Below are positions 15,182 to 22,787 of a stretch of 26,185 nt of DNA, in pieces. The notes beneath the pieces are model-generated. The model worked only from the letters and a program-made list of their open reading frames with translations. It ran no database searches and was not told where the DNA came from. Source of the stretch: JAEXNA01 sp050486105 (GTDB taxonomy: Bacteria; Vulcanimicrobiota; Xenobia; Xenobiales; JADMJV01); assembly GCA_050486105.1 (NCBI GenBank), contig JBJHCR010000051.1, positions 1 to 26,185 of the forward strand, written 5' to 3'. Both the position numbers and the translations under genes were made by a program. The first letter of the stretch is position 1. Every line of letters begins with the position of its first letter.

Positions 15182-15642
15182 CCGTAGAGCAGGCCCTTAG
15201 GGAGCATCCCTTCACCAAACACTTATCCCCAGAGCTGTTGACATTGCTGCAGCCTCTGGCTGCTTTGCGGCGCTATCAGCCCGGGGAGCTACTCTTGAGG
15301 GAGGGAGCCCCAGCGGAGAGCTTCGTGCTGTTGCTCGAAGGTCTGGCGGCGGTAGAACTCGACACCCCAGGGCCGGGAGCGCTCAGGTTGCAGACCTTGG
15401 GCCCGGACCAGGTGGCCGGTTGGAGTTGGTTTTTTCCGCCATATCTGGGCTGCTTTGACATCGTGGCCGTGGAGCCGGTGGACGCCGTGGTCTTCGATGG
15501 CCCCAAGCTGCGTGCTGCTATGGAGCAGCACCCCGAACTGGGCTATGCGGTGAGCAAGAACCTGCTGGCCATGGTGGCTGGTCGCCTGCAGGCCACTCGG
15601 GTTCGCCTTTTGGACCTCTATAGGCCGGGTGGGGGGAGTTGA
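15178..15642 (+). CDS. Stand-alone cyclic-nucleotide-binding-domain protein
   Basis: The 154-residue protein is one CAP/CNB-type beta-roll with flanking helices: an N-terminal segment with EHPFTKHLSPELLTLLQ, the phosphate-turn strand PGELLLREGAPAESFVLLLEG, QVAGWSWFFPPYLGCFDIVA in the centre, and a C-terminal helix. No helix-turn-helix follows, so it is not a CRP/FNR transcription factor. The usual RxA phosphate-binding arginine is not evident, so it may bind another ligand or none. Proteins of this GWSWxFPPY type are often found in group 3b hydrogenase operons (recalled), suggesting a sensory or structural subunit. The start overlaps the hydB stop by four bases; the upstream ORF extension in another frame is a shadow. 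Its stop overlaps a possible TTG for hydG. Confidence 0.85.
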   Translation: MTVEQALREHPFTKHLSPELLTLLQPLAALRRYQPGELLLREGAPAESFVLLLEGLAAVELDTPGPGALRLQTLGPDQVAGWSWFFPPYLGCFDIVAVEPVDAVVFDGPKLRAAMEQHPELGYAVSKNLLAMVAGRLQATRVRLLDLYRPGGGS

Positions 15643-15650
15643 AGGTCGAA

Positions 15651-16466
15651 ATGAACGTCTATTTGCCCCAACCCTATCTGGTTGAGAGCAAGACCCAAGA
15701 AAACGCTTACACCGTGACTTTTCGACTGAGCCCGAAAAACGAGTCCTTAGTCGAGGCACGCCCTGGTCAATTCTCCATGCTCTACTTGTACGGGGTGGGG
15801 GAGGTGCCGATTTCGTTTTCGCGTTTGGAACCTCTGGAACACACCGTGGCTGCGGTGGGCTCGGTGACCAACCCCTTATGCCAAGTTGAACCTGGGACGG
15901 TGCTCGGTTTGCGGGGACCCTATGGCAATCCCTGGCCGGTGGACCAAGCCCGAGGCAAAGACCTCGTCCTCATGGCCGGAGGTTTGGGTTTGGCCCCGTT
16001 GCGGCCGGTGATCGATCAGGTGCTTTCCCGACGAGAGGATTTTGGCCGGGTTTGGGTGCTTTACGGGGCTCGCAGTCCCAGCGAGCAGTTGTACAAGGAG
16101 GAAGTCGCCGCTTGGCTGGCTCGCACTGATTTCGAGTTCTTAGTTACGGTGGACCGCTCGGAACCGGGATGGCGACTGAACGTCGGCTTGGTGACCAATC
16201 TGCTCAGCCGGGTGGACCGTCGCCTCAAGCCTGAAAGGGCGATGGCCTTCGTCTGCGGTCCGGAGATCATGATGAGGGTCTCGGTGCGCGAATTGGCCGG
16301 GAGAGGGATTCCCAAGGACCACATTTTTTTGTCTCACGAGCGCAACATGAAGTGTGGCCACGGTCTCTGTGGGCATTGCCAGTTTGGTCCCTTGTTTTTG
16401 TGTCGAGATGGTCCGGTGGTGCGCCTAGACCAGGTGGCAGATTTCCTCTCGGTGAAGGAGTTGTAG
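15651..16466 (+). CDS. hydG: Group 3b [NiFe] hydrogenase gamma subunit (FAD, NAD(P), 2Fe-2S)
   Basis: The 271-residue protein is the flavin subunit passing electrons between the FeS clusters and NAD(P). Domains in order: an FAD-binding barrel with ARPGQFSMLYLYGVGEVPIS and FSR, corresponding to the RxYS flavin motif; a Rossmann-like NAD(P) domain with LMAGGLGLAPLRPVI, VLYGARSP and VTVDRSEPGW, then FVCGPEIMM; and a C-terminal 2Fe-2S segment whose four cysteines lie in KCGHGLCGHCQFGP and LCRDGP. The layout matches the ferredoxin-NADP reductase family (PyrK/HydG). ATG 15651 is chosen because GAAGG lies five bases upstream; a TTG at 15639 overlaps the previous stop and would add four residues. The end of the gene contains the hydD ribosome site. 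Confidence 0.92.
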   Translation: MNVYLPQPYLVESKTQENAYTVTFRLSPKNESLVEARPGQFSMLYLYGVGEVPISFSRLEPLEHTVAAVGSVTNPLCQVEPGTVLGLRGPYGNPWPVDQARGKDLVLMAGGLGLAPLRPVIDQVLSRREDFGRVWVLYGARSPSEQLYKEEVAAWLARTDFEFLVTVDRSEPGWRLNVGLVTNLLSRVDRRLKPERAMAFVCGPEIMMRVSVRELAGRGIPKDHIFLSHERNMKCGHGLCGHCQFGPLFLCRDGPVVRLDQVADFLSVKEL

Positions 16467-16469
16467 CCC

Positions 16470-17258
16470 ATGTCCACGCGTCCAAAGCTTGCTGTTTGGA
16501 AGTTCTCGTCGTGCGATGGCTGTCAGTTGTCGGTCCTCAACTGCGAAGACGAATTGTTGGCCTTGGCCGGACAAGTGGAGATCGCCTATTTCTTGGAGGC
16601 CACTCGCTCTCAGGTCGCCGGGCCTTACAAGCTCTCCTTGGTGGAGGGCAGTATCTCCACCCCCGAAGAACTCGAGCGCATCAAGGAGGTGCGAGCCCAG
16701 AGCGAGTTTCTGGTCACCATCGGGGCTTGCGCCACCGCCGGAGGCATCCAGGCCTTAAGAAATTTCGCCGAGGTGGAGGAGTTCATCCGACTGGTTTACG
16801 CTAGCCCTGAGTTCATCTCGACCTTGGCCGAGACCCGTCCGGTGGCGGATTTTGTTCGGGTCGATTTCGAACTCAGAGGTTGCCCAATCAATCGGGAACA
16901 GTTGCTGGAGTTGATCAACGCCTTTCTCAATGGCCGCAAGCCTAATGTCAGCCGCCACAGTCTGTGCGTGGATTGCAAGCGTCAAGGGCTCACCTGCGTC
17001 ATGGTGGCTCACGGCACCCCCTGCCTCGGCCCCATCACCCAGTCGGGTTGCGGGGTGCTCTGCCCCAGCTACAACCGCGGCTGCTACGGCTGCTTTGGCC
17101 CCAGCGAGACGTCCAACTGCCTGGCTTTAGGTGGTCGCCTGGGAGAGCTTGGAGTCAGCCCCCAGGAGCAGGTTCGACTGCTGAGAACCTTCAATGCCTG
17201 GGCTCCAGCCTTTAAGAAAGCGAGCGAACAGCTTGAAGAAGCGCACCATCAAAGTTAA
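16470..17258 (+). CDS. hydD: Group 3b [NiFe] hydrogenase small (delta) subunit
   Basis: The 262-residue small subunit carries the FeS clusters that take electrons from the NiFe site. The proximal cluster ligands are visible: SSCDGCQLSVLNCEDELL at residues 14-31, TIGACATAGGIQAL near 90, and LRGCPINREQ near 135. The C-terminal part supplies further clusters through CVDCKRQGLTC and GTPCLGP, then CGVLCPSYNRGCYGCFGP. There is no twin-arginine leader, as expected for a cytosolic group 3 enzyme. GAAGGAG nine bases before ATG 16470 gives a strong start. hydA begins inside the last 26 bases of this gene in another frame. Confidence 0.94.
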   Translation: MSTRPKLAVWKFSSCDGCQLSVLNCEDELLALAGQVEIAYFLEATRSQVAGPYKLSLVEGSISTPEELERIKEVRAQSEFLVTIGACATAGGIQALRNFAEVEEFIRLVYASPEFISTLAETRPVADFVRVDFELRGCPINREQLLELINAFLNGRKPNVSRHSLCVDCKRQGLTCVMVAHGTPCLGPITQSGCGVLCPSYNRGCYGCFGPSETSNCLALGGRLGELGVSPQEQVRLLRTFNAWAPAFKKASEQLEEAHHQS

Positions 17259-18522
17259 CGCCTTGGCCAGGGTGGAAGGCGAAGGGGCCCTCTACATCGA
17301 GACCAGAGGAACTGAGGTGCTGGAGGTTCGCCTGGACATCTTTGAACCCCCCCGCTTTTTTGAAGCCTTTCTTCGAGGGCGCAGTTACGCTGAGGTGCCC
17401 GACATCACCGCCCGCATCTGCGGCATCTGTCCGGTGGCCTATCAGATGAGCTCGGTGGCGGCCATGGAGGATATCTTGGGCCTCGAACCCCCAGCTTGGT
17501 TGTCGGCGCTGAGGCGGCTGCTTTATTGCGGTGAGTGGATCGAGAGCCACGCCCTGCACGTGCTCATGCTACACGCCCCAGATTTTCTGCGTAAAGCCAG
17601 CGTCTTGGAGATGGCTGAAACCCATCCCGAGGTGGTGGAAAAAGGCCTGGCCCTCAAAAAGGCCGGCAACGAGATCGTGCGCACTGTGGGAGGCCGGGAG
17701 GTGCACCCCATCAACGTTCGGGTCGGCGGGTTCTATAGAGCCCCCCGAGCCAAAGACCTGCGCTCCTTAGTGGAGCCCTTGACGGCGGGCCTAGCTATCG
17801 CTCAGGAGTTGGTGCGCTGGGTCTCGGGCTTCGATTTTCCAGAACTCGAACGAGCGTACGAGTTTGTGGCTCTGCGGCATCCTCAGGAATACCCCATGAA
17901 TCGGGGTCGCTTGGTTTCGAGTTTGGGTCTGGACATCAGGTGCCAAGACTTTCCCGACCACTTTGAGGAGTTTCAAGTTCCTCATTCCAACGCTCTGCAT
18001 TGTCGTCGCAAAGGAGGCGGTTTCTATCAGGTCGGCCCAGTGGCCCGCCTCAACCTCAACCACGATCTACTTCCGCCCTTAGCCGCCGAGGCCTTGAGGG
18101 AGACCGGTCTCGAGCTGCCCCTGCTGAACCCGTTTCACTCCATTGTGGCCAGGGCGGTGGAGATCGTTTTTGCCTTCGAAGAGGCCTTGCGCCTGGTGCA
18201 GGCCTACCAACCCCCGGAACAACCTGTGGTCGAGTACCAGGTGAAAGCGGGCACCGGCCACGGTCTCACCGAAGCTCCTAGAGGCACCTTATACCACCGC
18301 TACACCATCGCCGACGACGGCCTCATTCAGGCGGCTACCATCGTTCCTCCCACCTCCCAGAATCAGGCCACCATCGAAGAAGATTTGAGAGCCTTAGCCC
18401 CAGACTTGTTGGACTTGCCCTTAGAGGAGGCCACCTGGACCTGCGAACAGGCCATCCGCAACTACGATCCCTGCATCTCCTGCGCTACCCACTTTTTGAC
18501 GTTGGAGCTCAAGAAGGGATGA
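17233..18522 (+). CDS. hydA: Group 3b [NiFe] hydrogenase large (alpha) subunit
   Basis: The 429-residue catalytic subunit holds the NiFe site. The L1 motif RICGICPVAYQ gives Cys63 and Cys66; the L2 motif DPCISCATH gives Cys414 and Cys417, with His420. Both pairs are intact. The L1 variant with VAYQ after the second cysteine, in place of the histidine-bearing form, is typical of group 3b enzymes. Nine residues follow His420 and should be removed by the endopeptidase encoded next. TTG 17233 is chosen because it gives MKKRTIKVNALARVEGEG, the family's usual beginning; extending upstream to 17194 adds 13 residues of hydD overlap. No good ribosome site precedes it, so translation may be coupled to hydD. 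The end overlaps the endopeptidase start (ATGA). Confidence 0.94.
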   Translation: MKKRTIKVNALARVEGEGALYIETRGTEVLEVRLDIFEPPRFFEAFLRGRSYAEVPDITARICGICPVAYQMSSVAAMEDILGLEPPAWLSALRRLLYCGEWIESHALHVLMLHAPDFLRKASVLEMAETHPEVVEKGLALKKAGNEIVRTVGGREVHPINVRVGGFYRAPRAKDLRSLVEPLTAGLAIAQELVRWVSGFDFPELERAYEFVALRHPQEYPMNRGRLVSSLGLDIRCQDFPDHFEEFQVPHSNALHCRRKGGGFYQVGPVARLNLNHDLLPPLAAEALRETGLELPLLNPFHSIVARAVEIVFAFEEALRLVQAYQPPEQPVVEYQVKAGTGHGLTEAPRGTLYHRYTIADDGLIQAATIVPPTSQNQATIEEDLRALAPDLLDLPLEEATWTCEQAIRNYDPCISCATHFLTLELKKG

Positions 18523-18968
18523 GGGACCTTTTGGTGGGGATCGGCAAAGCTTTGAGAGGTGATGACGCTGTGGGCTTGGTGTTCTTGGAACGATACCCCG
18601 AGAGGGCGGGCTTGGAGCGTTTTTGTGTTGGGGACGATCCTTTGAGTTTATTGGAGGTCATGACCGAGGTTCGCCGAGCGGTTTTGGTGGATGCGGTGAA
18701 GAGCGGATCCCCGGCGGGTACTATTCACCGCTTCGATCTGTCCCAGCCGCCAGTGTCCCAGTCGGTACGCTTTTCCACCCACACCCTGGATCCGCTGCAA
18801 GTCTTGGAGTTGGGTCGCCGTTTGGGACGGTCTCTCCCGGAGCAGTGCACCTTATTTGGGGTGGAGATCCAAGACGTCACCCTAGGCCGGGGGCTGTCCG
18901 CAGAAGTGGAGCGAGCCTTGCCCGAGTTAACCCGTCTGGTGGATCAGGAGTTTTCGCTGTGTGTCTAG
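18519..18968 (+). CDS. [NiFe] hydrogenase maturation endopeptidase (HyaD/HycI family)
   Basis: The 149-residue product cleaves the C-terminal tail of HydA after nickel insertion. Motifs: LVGIGKALRGDDAVGL at the N-terminus, where the Asp of GDDAVG is a nickel-binding residue; VLVDAVKSG, corresponding to the second metal-binding Asp; and FSTHTLDPLQVLEL, containing the conserved histidine. The length matches the family. It overlaps hydA by four bases, which fits a protease specific to that subunit. The stop (TAG) lies inside hypC. The usual gene name differs between systems, so none is assigned. Confidence 0.92.
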   Translation: MRDLLVGIGKALRGDDAVGLVFLERYPERAGLERFCVGDDPLSLLEVMTEVRRAVLVDAVKSGSPAGTIHRFDLSQPPVSQSVRFSTHTLDPLQVLELGRRLGRSLPEQCTLFGVEIQDVTLGRGLSAEVERALPELTRLVDQEFSLCV

Positions 18969-19237
18969 GGATTCCCGGACTGGTAGCTGAGCGCTTCGTG
19001 GACCAGAGCGGCTTGGCCATGGGGCGGATCGATTTCGACGGAGTGACCAAGGAGGTGTGCCTGGCCTTTTGTCCCGAGGCCCAGGTGGGGGAGTACGTCA
19101 TCGTTCACGTGGGCTTTGCCATCAGCCGCATCGACGCCGAAGAAGCCGAGCGGGTTTTTCGACTTTTGGAGGAGTTGGGCGAGGTGGCTGAATTGTCCGC
19201 TGAGTTGGAAGAGAGCGGCGATGCGTTATCTGGATGA
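18959..19237 (+). CDS. hypC: Hydrogenase maturation chaperone HypC
   Basis: The 92-residue HypC/HupF/HybG protein begins MCLGIPGLV; the essential N-terminal cysteine becomes residue 2, as in the family. The small OB-fold follows (AMGRIDFDGVTKEVCLAFCP, EAQVGEYVIVHVGFAISRID), with a C-terminal helix (EEAERVFRLLEELGEV). HypC ferries the Fe(CN)2CO unit between HypD and the HydA precursor. GTG 18959 is required to place the cysteine correctly; AGGAG eight bases upstream supports it. The gene overlaps the endopeptidase by ten bases and hypD by 17. The tail after residue 75 is slightly longer than usual. Confidence 0.93.
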   Translation: MCLGIPGLVAERFVDQSGLAMGRIDFDGVTKEVCLAFCPEAQVGEYVIVHVGFAISRIDAEEAERVFRLLEELGEVAELSAELEESGDALSG

Positions 19238-20324
19238 ATATCGCGATGGGGAGCAGGCCAAGAGTCTGCTTCGAGCTATCGCCTTGGAGGTGGGTGCAAC
19301 CCCGATGACCTTGATGGAGGTCTGTGGGGGGCAAACTCACAACCTGATCCGCTTTGGCATCGATCGGCTCTTACCCGAATCGGTGTCTTTGGTGCACGGC
19401 CCCGGTTGCCCGGTCTGTGTGACTCCAAGGCATATTCTGGATAGGGCCATGGAGCTGGCCTCGGACCCTGGGGTGATCCTGGTTTCCTTCGGGGATATGC
19501 TGAGGGTGCCCGGCAGTCGAGAAGACCTGTTGGGTGTCAAGGCCCGAGGGGGAGCGGTGCGCATGGTGTACAGTCCCTTGGATGCTCTCAAATTGGCCCA
19601 GAGCAACCCGCATCGCCAGGTGGTGTTTTTTGGGGTGGGCTTCGAGACCACCGCTCCCACCAACGCCCTGGTGGTGCAGCAAGCTGCTCGTTTGGGTTTG
19701 GAGAACTTCAGTTTGCTCTGCAGTCATGTGCGGGTGCCTCCAGCCATGGAGTTCATCCTTGGGGCCCCAGATAATCAGGTGCAAGCCTTCTTGGCTGCCG
19801 GTCATGTGTGCACCATCACCGGCACCGCAGAGTATGAACCTTTGGCCCAGCGTTTTGGGGTACCCATCGTCATCACCGGTTTTGAACCGCTGGATCTGTT
19901 GGGGGGGATCCTTCGGGCCGTCCGTCAACTCAGGCGCGGGCAGGCCGAAGTGGAGAACGCCTACGGCCGGGTGGTTCGACCCGAAGGGAACCCCCAGGCG
20001 CTGCGAGTTATGCAGGAGGTTTTTGAGGTGAGGGATCAGGTTTGGCGGGGGATAGGGCTGATCCCGGAAAGCGGATACGCTCTCAGACCCGAGTGGGCTA
20101 GATTCGACGCTGAGGCGCGATACTTCGGTGAGAAAAGAACCCAGCCGCCTCCCGTCCCAGATTCGATATGCCGGGCTGGTGAAGTCTTGCTGGGTAGCTT
20201 GAAACCAAACCAATGTCCGGCCTTCGGCACCGAATGCACTCCTGAGCATCCGTTAGGGGCTCCCATGGTCAGCACCGAAGGAGCCTGCGCGGCCTACTTT
20301 CGCTACCAGGGTTGTGAAGTTTGA
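19221..20324 (+). CDS. hypD: Hydrogenase maturation factor HypD
   Basis: The 367-residue FeS protein is the scaffold on which the Fe(CN)2CO group is built with HypC. Signature segments: LMEVCGGQTHNLIRFGID with the reactive cysteine, HGPGCPVCVTP (near residue 70), FFGVGFETTAPTNA, and the C-terminal cysteine cluster region ICRAGEVLLGSLKPNQCP, FGTECTPEHPLGAP and EGACAAYFRY, which binds the 4Fe-4S cluster. ATG 19221 is chosen over an upstream frame extension because MRYLDEYRD is the normal HypD beginning; GGAAGAG lies upstream. It overlaps hypC by 17 bases and hypE by four (TTGA). Confidence 0.94.
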   Translation: MRYLDEYRDGEQAKSLLRAIALEVGATPMTLMEVCGGQTHNLIRFGIDRLLPESVSLVHGPGCPVCVTPRHILDRAMELASDPGVILVSFGDMLRVPGSREDLLGVKARGGAVRMVYSPLDALKLAQSNPHRQVVFFGVGFETTAPTNALVVQQAARLGLENFSLLCSHVRVPPAMEFILGAPDNQVQAFLAAGHVCTITGTAEYEPLAQRFGVPIVITGFEPLDLLGGILRAVRQLRRGQAEVENAYGRVVRPEGNPQALRVMQEVFEVRDQVWRGIGLIPESGYALRPEWARFDAEARYFGEKRTQPPPVPDSICRAGEVLLGSLKPNQCPAFGTECTPEHPLGAPMVSTEGACAAYFRYQGCEV

Positions 20325-21319
20325 GCGAGGTTGTCCGTCTGGCCCACGGAGGGGGAGGGCGGCTTATGGGGCAGCTGATACAGCAGACCTTCGTGCGGGC
20401 CTTCCAGAACCCGGAATTGTCCCGGCAGCAGGACAGCGCGATCTTGGCCGCCCCGGAGGGTAAGATGGCCTTCACCACCGACTCCTACGTGGTGCAGCCC
20501 TTGTTTTTCCCCGGAGGGGACATCGGGAGTTTGGCGGTGCACGGCACCATCAACGATCTGGCCATGGCCGGAGCCCAGCCGTTGGCCCTGTCGGCGGCTT
20601 TTATACTCGAAGAGGGGCTGCTGCTCTCCGACCTGGAGCGGGTGGTGCAGTCCATGGCTCGAGCGGCCTCAGAAGTGGGGGCTGCCATCGTCACCGGGGA
20701 CACCAAGGTGGTGGAGCGGGGCAAGGGCGACGGGATCTTCATCACCACCACCGGGCTGGGGACGTTGGCCCCGGGAGTGGACCTCGGGGTCCACAGGGTG
20801 CAAGAGGGCGATTGGATCTTGGTGAACGGACCGATCGCCGCCCACGGGGTGGCCATCCTTTCGGTGCGCGAAGGGCTAGAATTTGACAGCGAGGTGGTCA
20901 CCGATTCGGCCCCCTTGCATGGAGAGGTCGCTGGTCTTTTTCAGGCGGTCGGGTGCCAAGCCGTTCGGCTCATGCGCGATCCCACCCGAGGGGGAGTGGC
21001 AAGCGTCCTCTGTGAGTTGGCCAAGCTGGGAGGCTTCGGTGTTCTCTTGGAGGAGGAGGCCGTTCCGGTGGAACCCCAGGTTAAGGCCGTCTGCGAACTC
21101 TTCGGCTTGGACCCTCTCTACGTGGCCAACGAGGGGCGCTTTCTGGTGTTTGTGGACTCAACGGCGGGTCCGGCTGCCCTAGAAGCTTTGGGACCCCTCG
21201 CCGTCAAGATCGGTGAAGTGAGCACTCGGTTTCCGAATCAGGTGGTGCTGCGCAACGCTCTGGGCGGGCTGCGGGTGGTGGACCTGTTGAGTGGAGAGCA
21301 GTTGCCCAGAATCTGTTAG
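20321..21319 (+). CDS. hypE: Carbamoyl-dehydratase HypE
   Basis: The 332-residue PurM/AIR-synthase-like ATPase dehydrates the HypF-delivered carbamoyl group on its C-terminal cysteine to thiocyanate, the source of the CN ligands. It has AHGGGGRLMGQLI at the N-terminus, MAFTTDSYVVQPLFFPGGDIG, HGTINDLAMAGAQP, VTGDTKVVERGKGDGIFI, DPTRGGVASVL, and ends PRIC with the required terminal cysteine. TTG 20321 overlaps the hypD stop and is the only start fitting the family. Its normal partner HypF, which supplies carbamoyl phosphate chemistry, and HypA/HypB for nickel insertion are not present in this window. It is probably the last gene of the operon. Confidence 0.94.
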   Translation: MSEVVRLAHGGGGRLMGQLIQQTFVRAFQNPELSRQQDSAILAAPEGKMAFTTDSYVVQPLFFPGGDIGSLAVHGTINDLAMAGAQPLALSAAFILEEGLLLSDLERVVQSMARAASEVGAAIVTGDTKVVERGKGDGIFITTTGLGTLAPGVDLGVHRVQEGDWILVNGPIAAHGVAILSVREGLEFDSEVVTDSAPLHGEVAGLFQAVGCQAVRLMRDPTRGGVASVLCELAKLGGFGVLLEEEAVPVEPQVKAVCELFGLDPLYVANEGRFLVFVDSTAGPAALEALGPLAVKIGEVSTRFPNQVVLRNALGGLRVVDLLSGEQLPRIC

Positions 21320-21457
21320 TCGGGGGCGCTCCCCTTTCGTCCGGGACCAGAGTTTTCCCCCAGTCTCATGTTGAGCAGCTGTCACCTCCTTGAGCGAGAA
21401 AACTCCTAAGAGGGGTTCTTGAATGCTCTCCAAAAAATCATAAGGATTGACAACGTT

Positions 21458-21462
21458 GGAGG
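21458..21462 (+). promoter_or_regulatory. Ribosome binding site deciding the FAD oxidoreductase start
   Basis: GGAGG is followed by TATTC and TTG 21468, a five-base spacing. The earlier TTG at 21447 has TAAGGA directly against it, too close to work. Confidence 0.65.
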
Positions 21463-21467
21463 TATTC

Positions 21468-22787
21468 TTGGAGAAATCCATAGCAGTGATTGGTGCAGGC
21501 ATCAGTGGCTTGACTTGCGCCTTAGAGCTAAAGAAGGCTGGGCTTGCAGTTCAGGTTTTCGAGAAGGAGACTGCGGTGGGAGGGCGGATGCGCACTCGCT
21601 TTGGTGAGGAGCAAGCCTTCGACTTAGGGGCTAATTTTCTGATTCAGGATTATCCCAGAGTCCTCGCTCTGGCCGAAGAACTCCAGGTTCAGGTGGAAAA
21701 TCTCAGCCCTGTTCAGCACCTAGTCTATCGCAACGGCGCCTTCCATACCATGAACTTCAGTTCGGCAAGAGACATTATAAGGATGGACACCCTGGGGCTT
21801 TGGAGTCGGATCAAATTTCTTGAATTTGGCTTCCAAATGAGGCGAAAGTATGACGGCTTGGATTTTTTCGACTTGAGTACAGTTCCGGCGGAACTCAATC
21901 TTGAGGACGCCTACAGCTATGCCAAGAGAGAGATCGGTGAAGAATTCGCCGACTACATCTTGGATGGATTTCACACTTGTATGATGTTCTATCGGGCTTC
22001 GGAAACCAGCTTGTCGGTCTTTCTCTCACTGTTTCGAAAGAGGGCGGATCCAAGCTCGGATTTTAGCGTTTTGCACACGGTGGGTGAAATGAGTGCCCTT
22101 CCCGAATCGATCGCCAAGAATGTGTCGGTGAGAACTGACACTGCTGTCAACGTGCTCAAGTGCAAGGATGAAGGATGGGTGGTTGGCTGGCCAGGAGGTG
22201 AAGAAGTCTTTGATCGGGTGGTGCTGGCAACCACGGCTTCTCCTGCCCGGTCGCTCCTGCCCGAGGCTCTTTCCGGCCATCGGAGTTTGCTGGCTCAGAC
22301 AAGATTTGCCTGCACCATCAATTGCTCTTTTCATGTTCCCTACGGCATTCTGGGTCGGGCTCATTGCTTTTACGTGCCTTTTGTGGAGAGTTCGCTGATC
22401 TGCGAGTTCACCAACGAGGCCCTCAAAGCTTCGGCGCGAAACAAGTCTGGATTGGCTTTGGTGAATGTCGGGTTGCACGAATCGGCGGCCCGTAGCCTCT
22501 GGACATCCTCAGATCAATCGATCTTCGAGCTGGTCTATCACGAATTGGTTCGGCTCAAGCCAGAACTCAAGGGGGCTGAGCCTCACGATTTGATGCGTTG
22601 GGAGGAGGCTATGCCAAAGTTTGATTGCCAGCACCTGGAGGAGGTACGCACTTTTCTAACAAACGATCAAGGCAAAGAGGGGCTCTATCTGTGCGGAGAT
22701 TACCTCAACTCCCCCTGGTTAGAAGGGGCGGCTCGCTGTGGCCAAAGGGTGGCCCAGGCGGTTCTCAAGGGCCTTAAACCCGTTTAA
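21468..22787 (+). CDS. FAD-dependent amine-oxidase/protoporphyrinogen-oxidase-like oxidoreductase
   Basis: The 439-residue protein has an N-terminal Rossmann FAD site (IAVIGAGISGLTCALELKKA, then VFEKETAVGGRMRT) and a C-terminal FAD-contacting segment (GLYLCGDYLNSPWLEGAARC). These features are typical of the flavin amine oxidase superfamily that includes HemG/HemY-type protoporphyrinogen oxidases and carotenoid desaturases. The middle substrate region is not diagnostic, so the substrate is unknown. It has no signal peptide or membrane segment. It lies 148 bases after hypE and may or may not belong to that transcript. Its TAA stop shares bases with the convergent carotenoid-isomerase-like gene (TTAA, 22784-22787). 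Confidence 0.85.
   Translation: MEKSIAVIGAGISGLTCALELKKAGLAVQVFEKETAVGGRMRTRFGEEQAFDLGANFLIQDYPRVLALAEELQVQVENLSPVQHLVYRNGAFHTMNFSSARDIIRMDTLGLWSRIKFLEFGFQMRRKYDGLDFFDLSTVPAELNLEDAYSYAKREIGEEFADYILDGFHTCMMFYRASETSLSVFLSLFRKRADPSSDFSVLHTVGEMSALPESIAKNVSVRTDTAVNVLKCKDEGWVVGWPGGEEVFDRVVLATTASPARSLLPEALSGHRSLLAQTRFACTINCSFHVPYGILGRAHCFYVPFVESSLICEFTNEALKASARNKSGLALVNVGLHESAARSLWTSSDQSIFELVYHELVRLKPELKGAEPHDLMRWEEAMPKFDCQHLEEVRTFLTNDQGKEGLYLCGDYLNSPWLEGAARCGQRVAQAVLKGLKPV

Noticed and set aside
21322..21337. GGGG/CCCC hairpin followed by TTT after hypE
   Set aside because: Only four firm pairs and three T; too weak to call a terminator.
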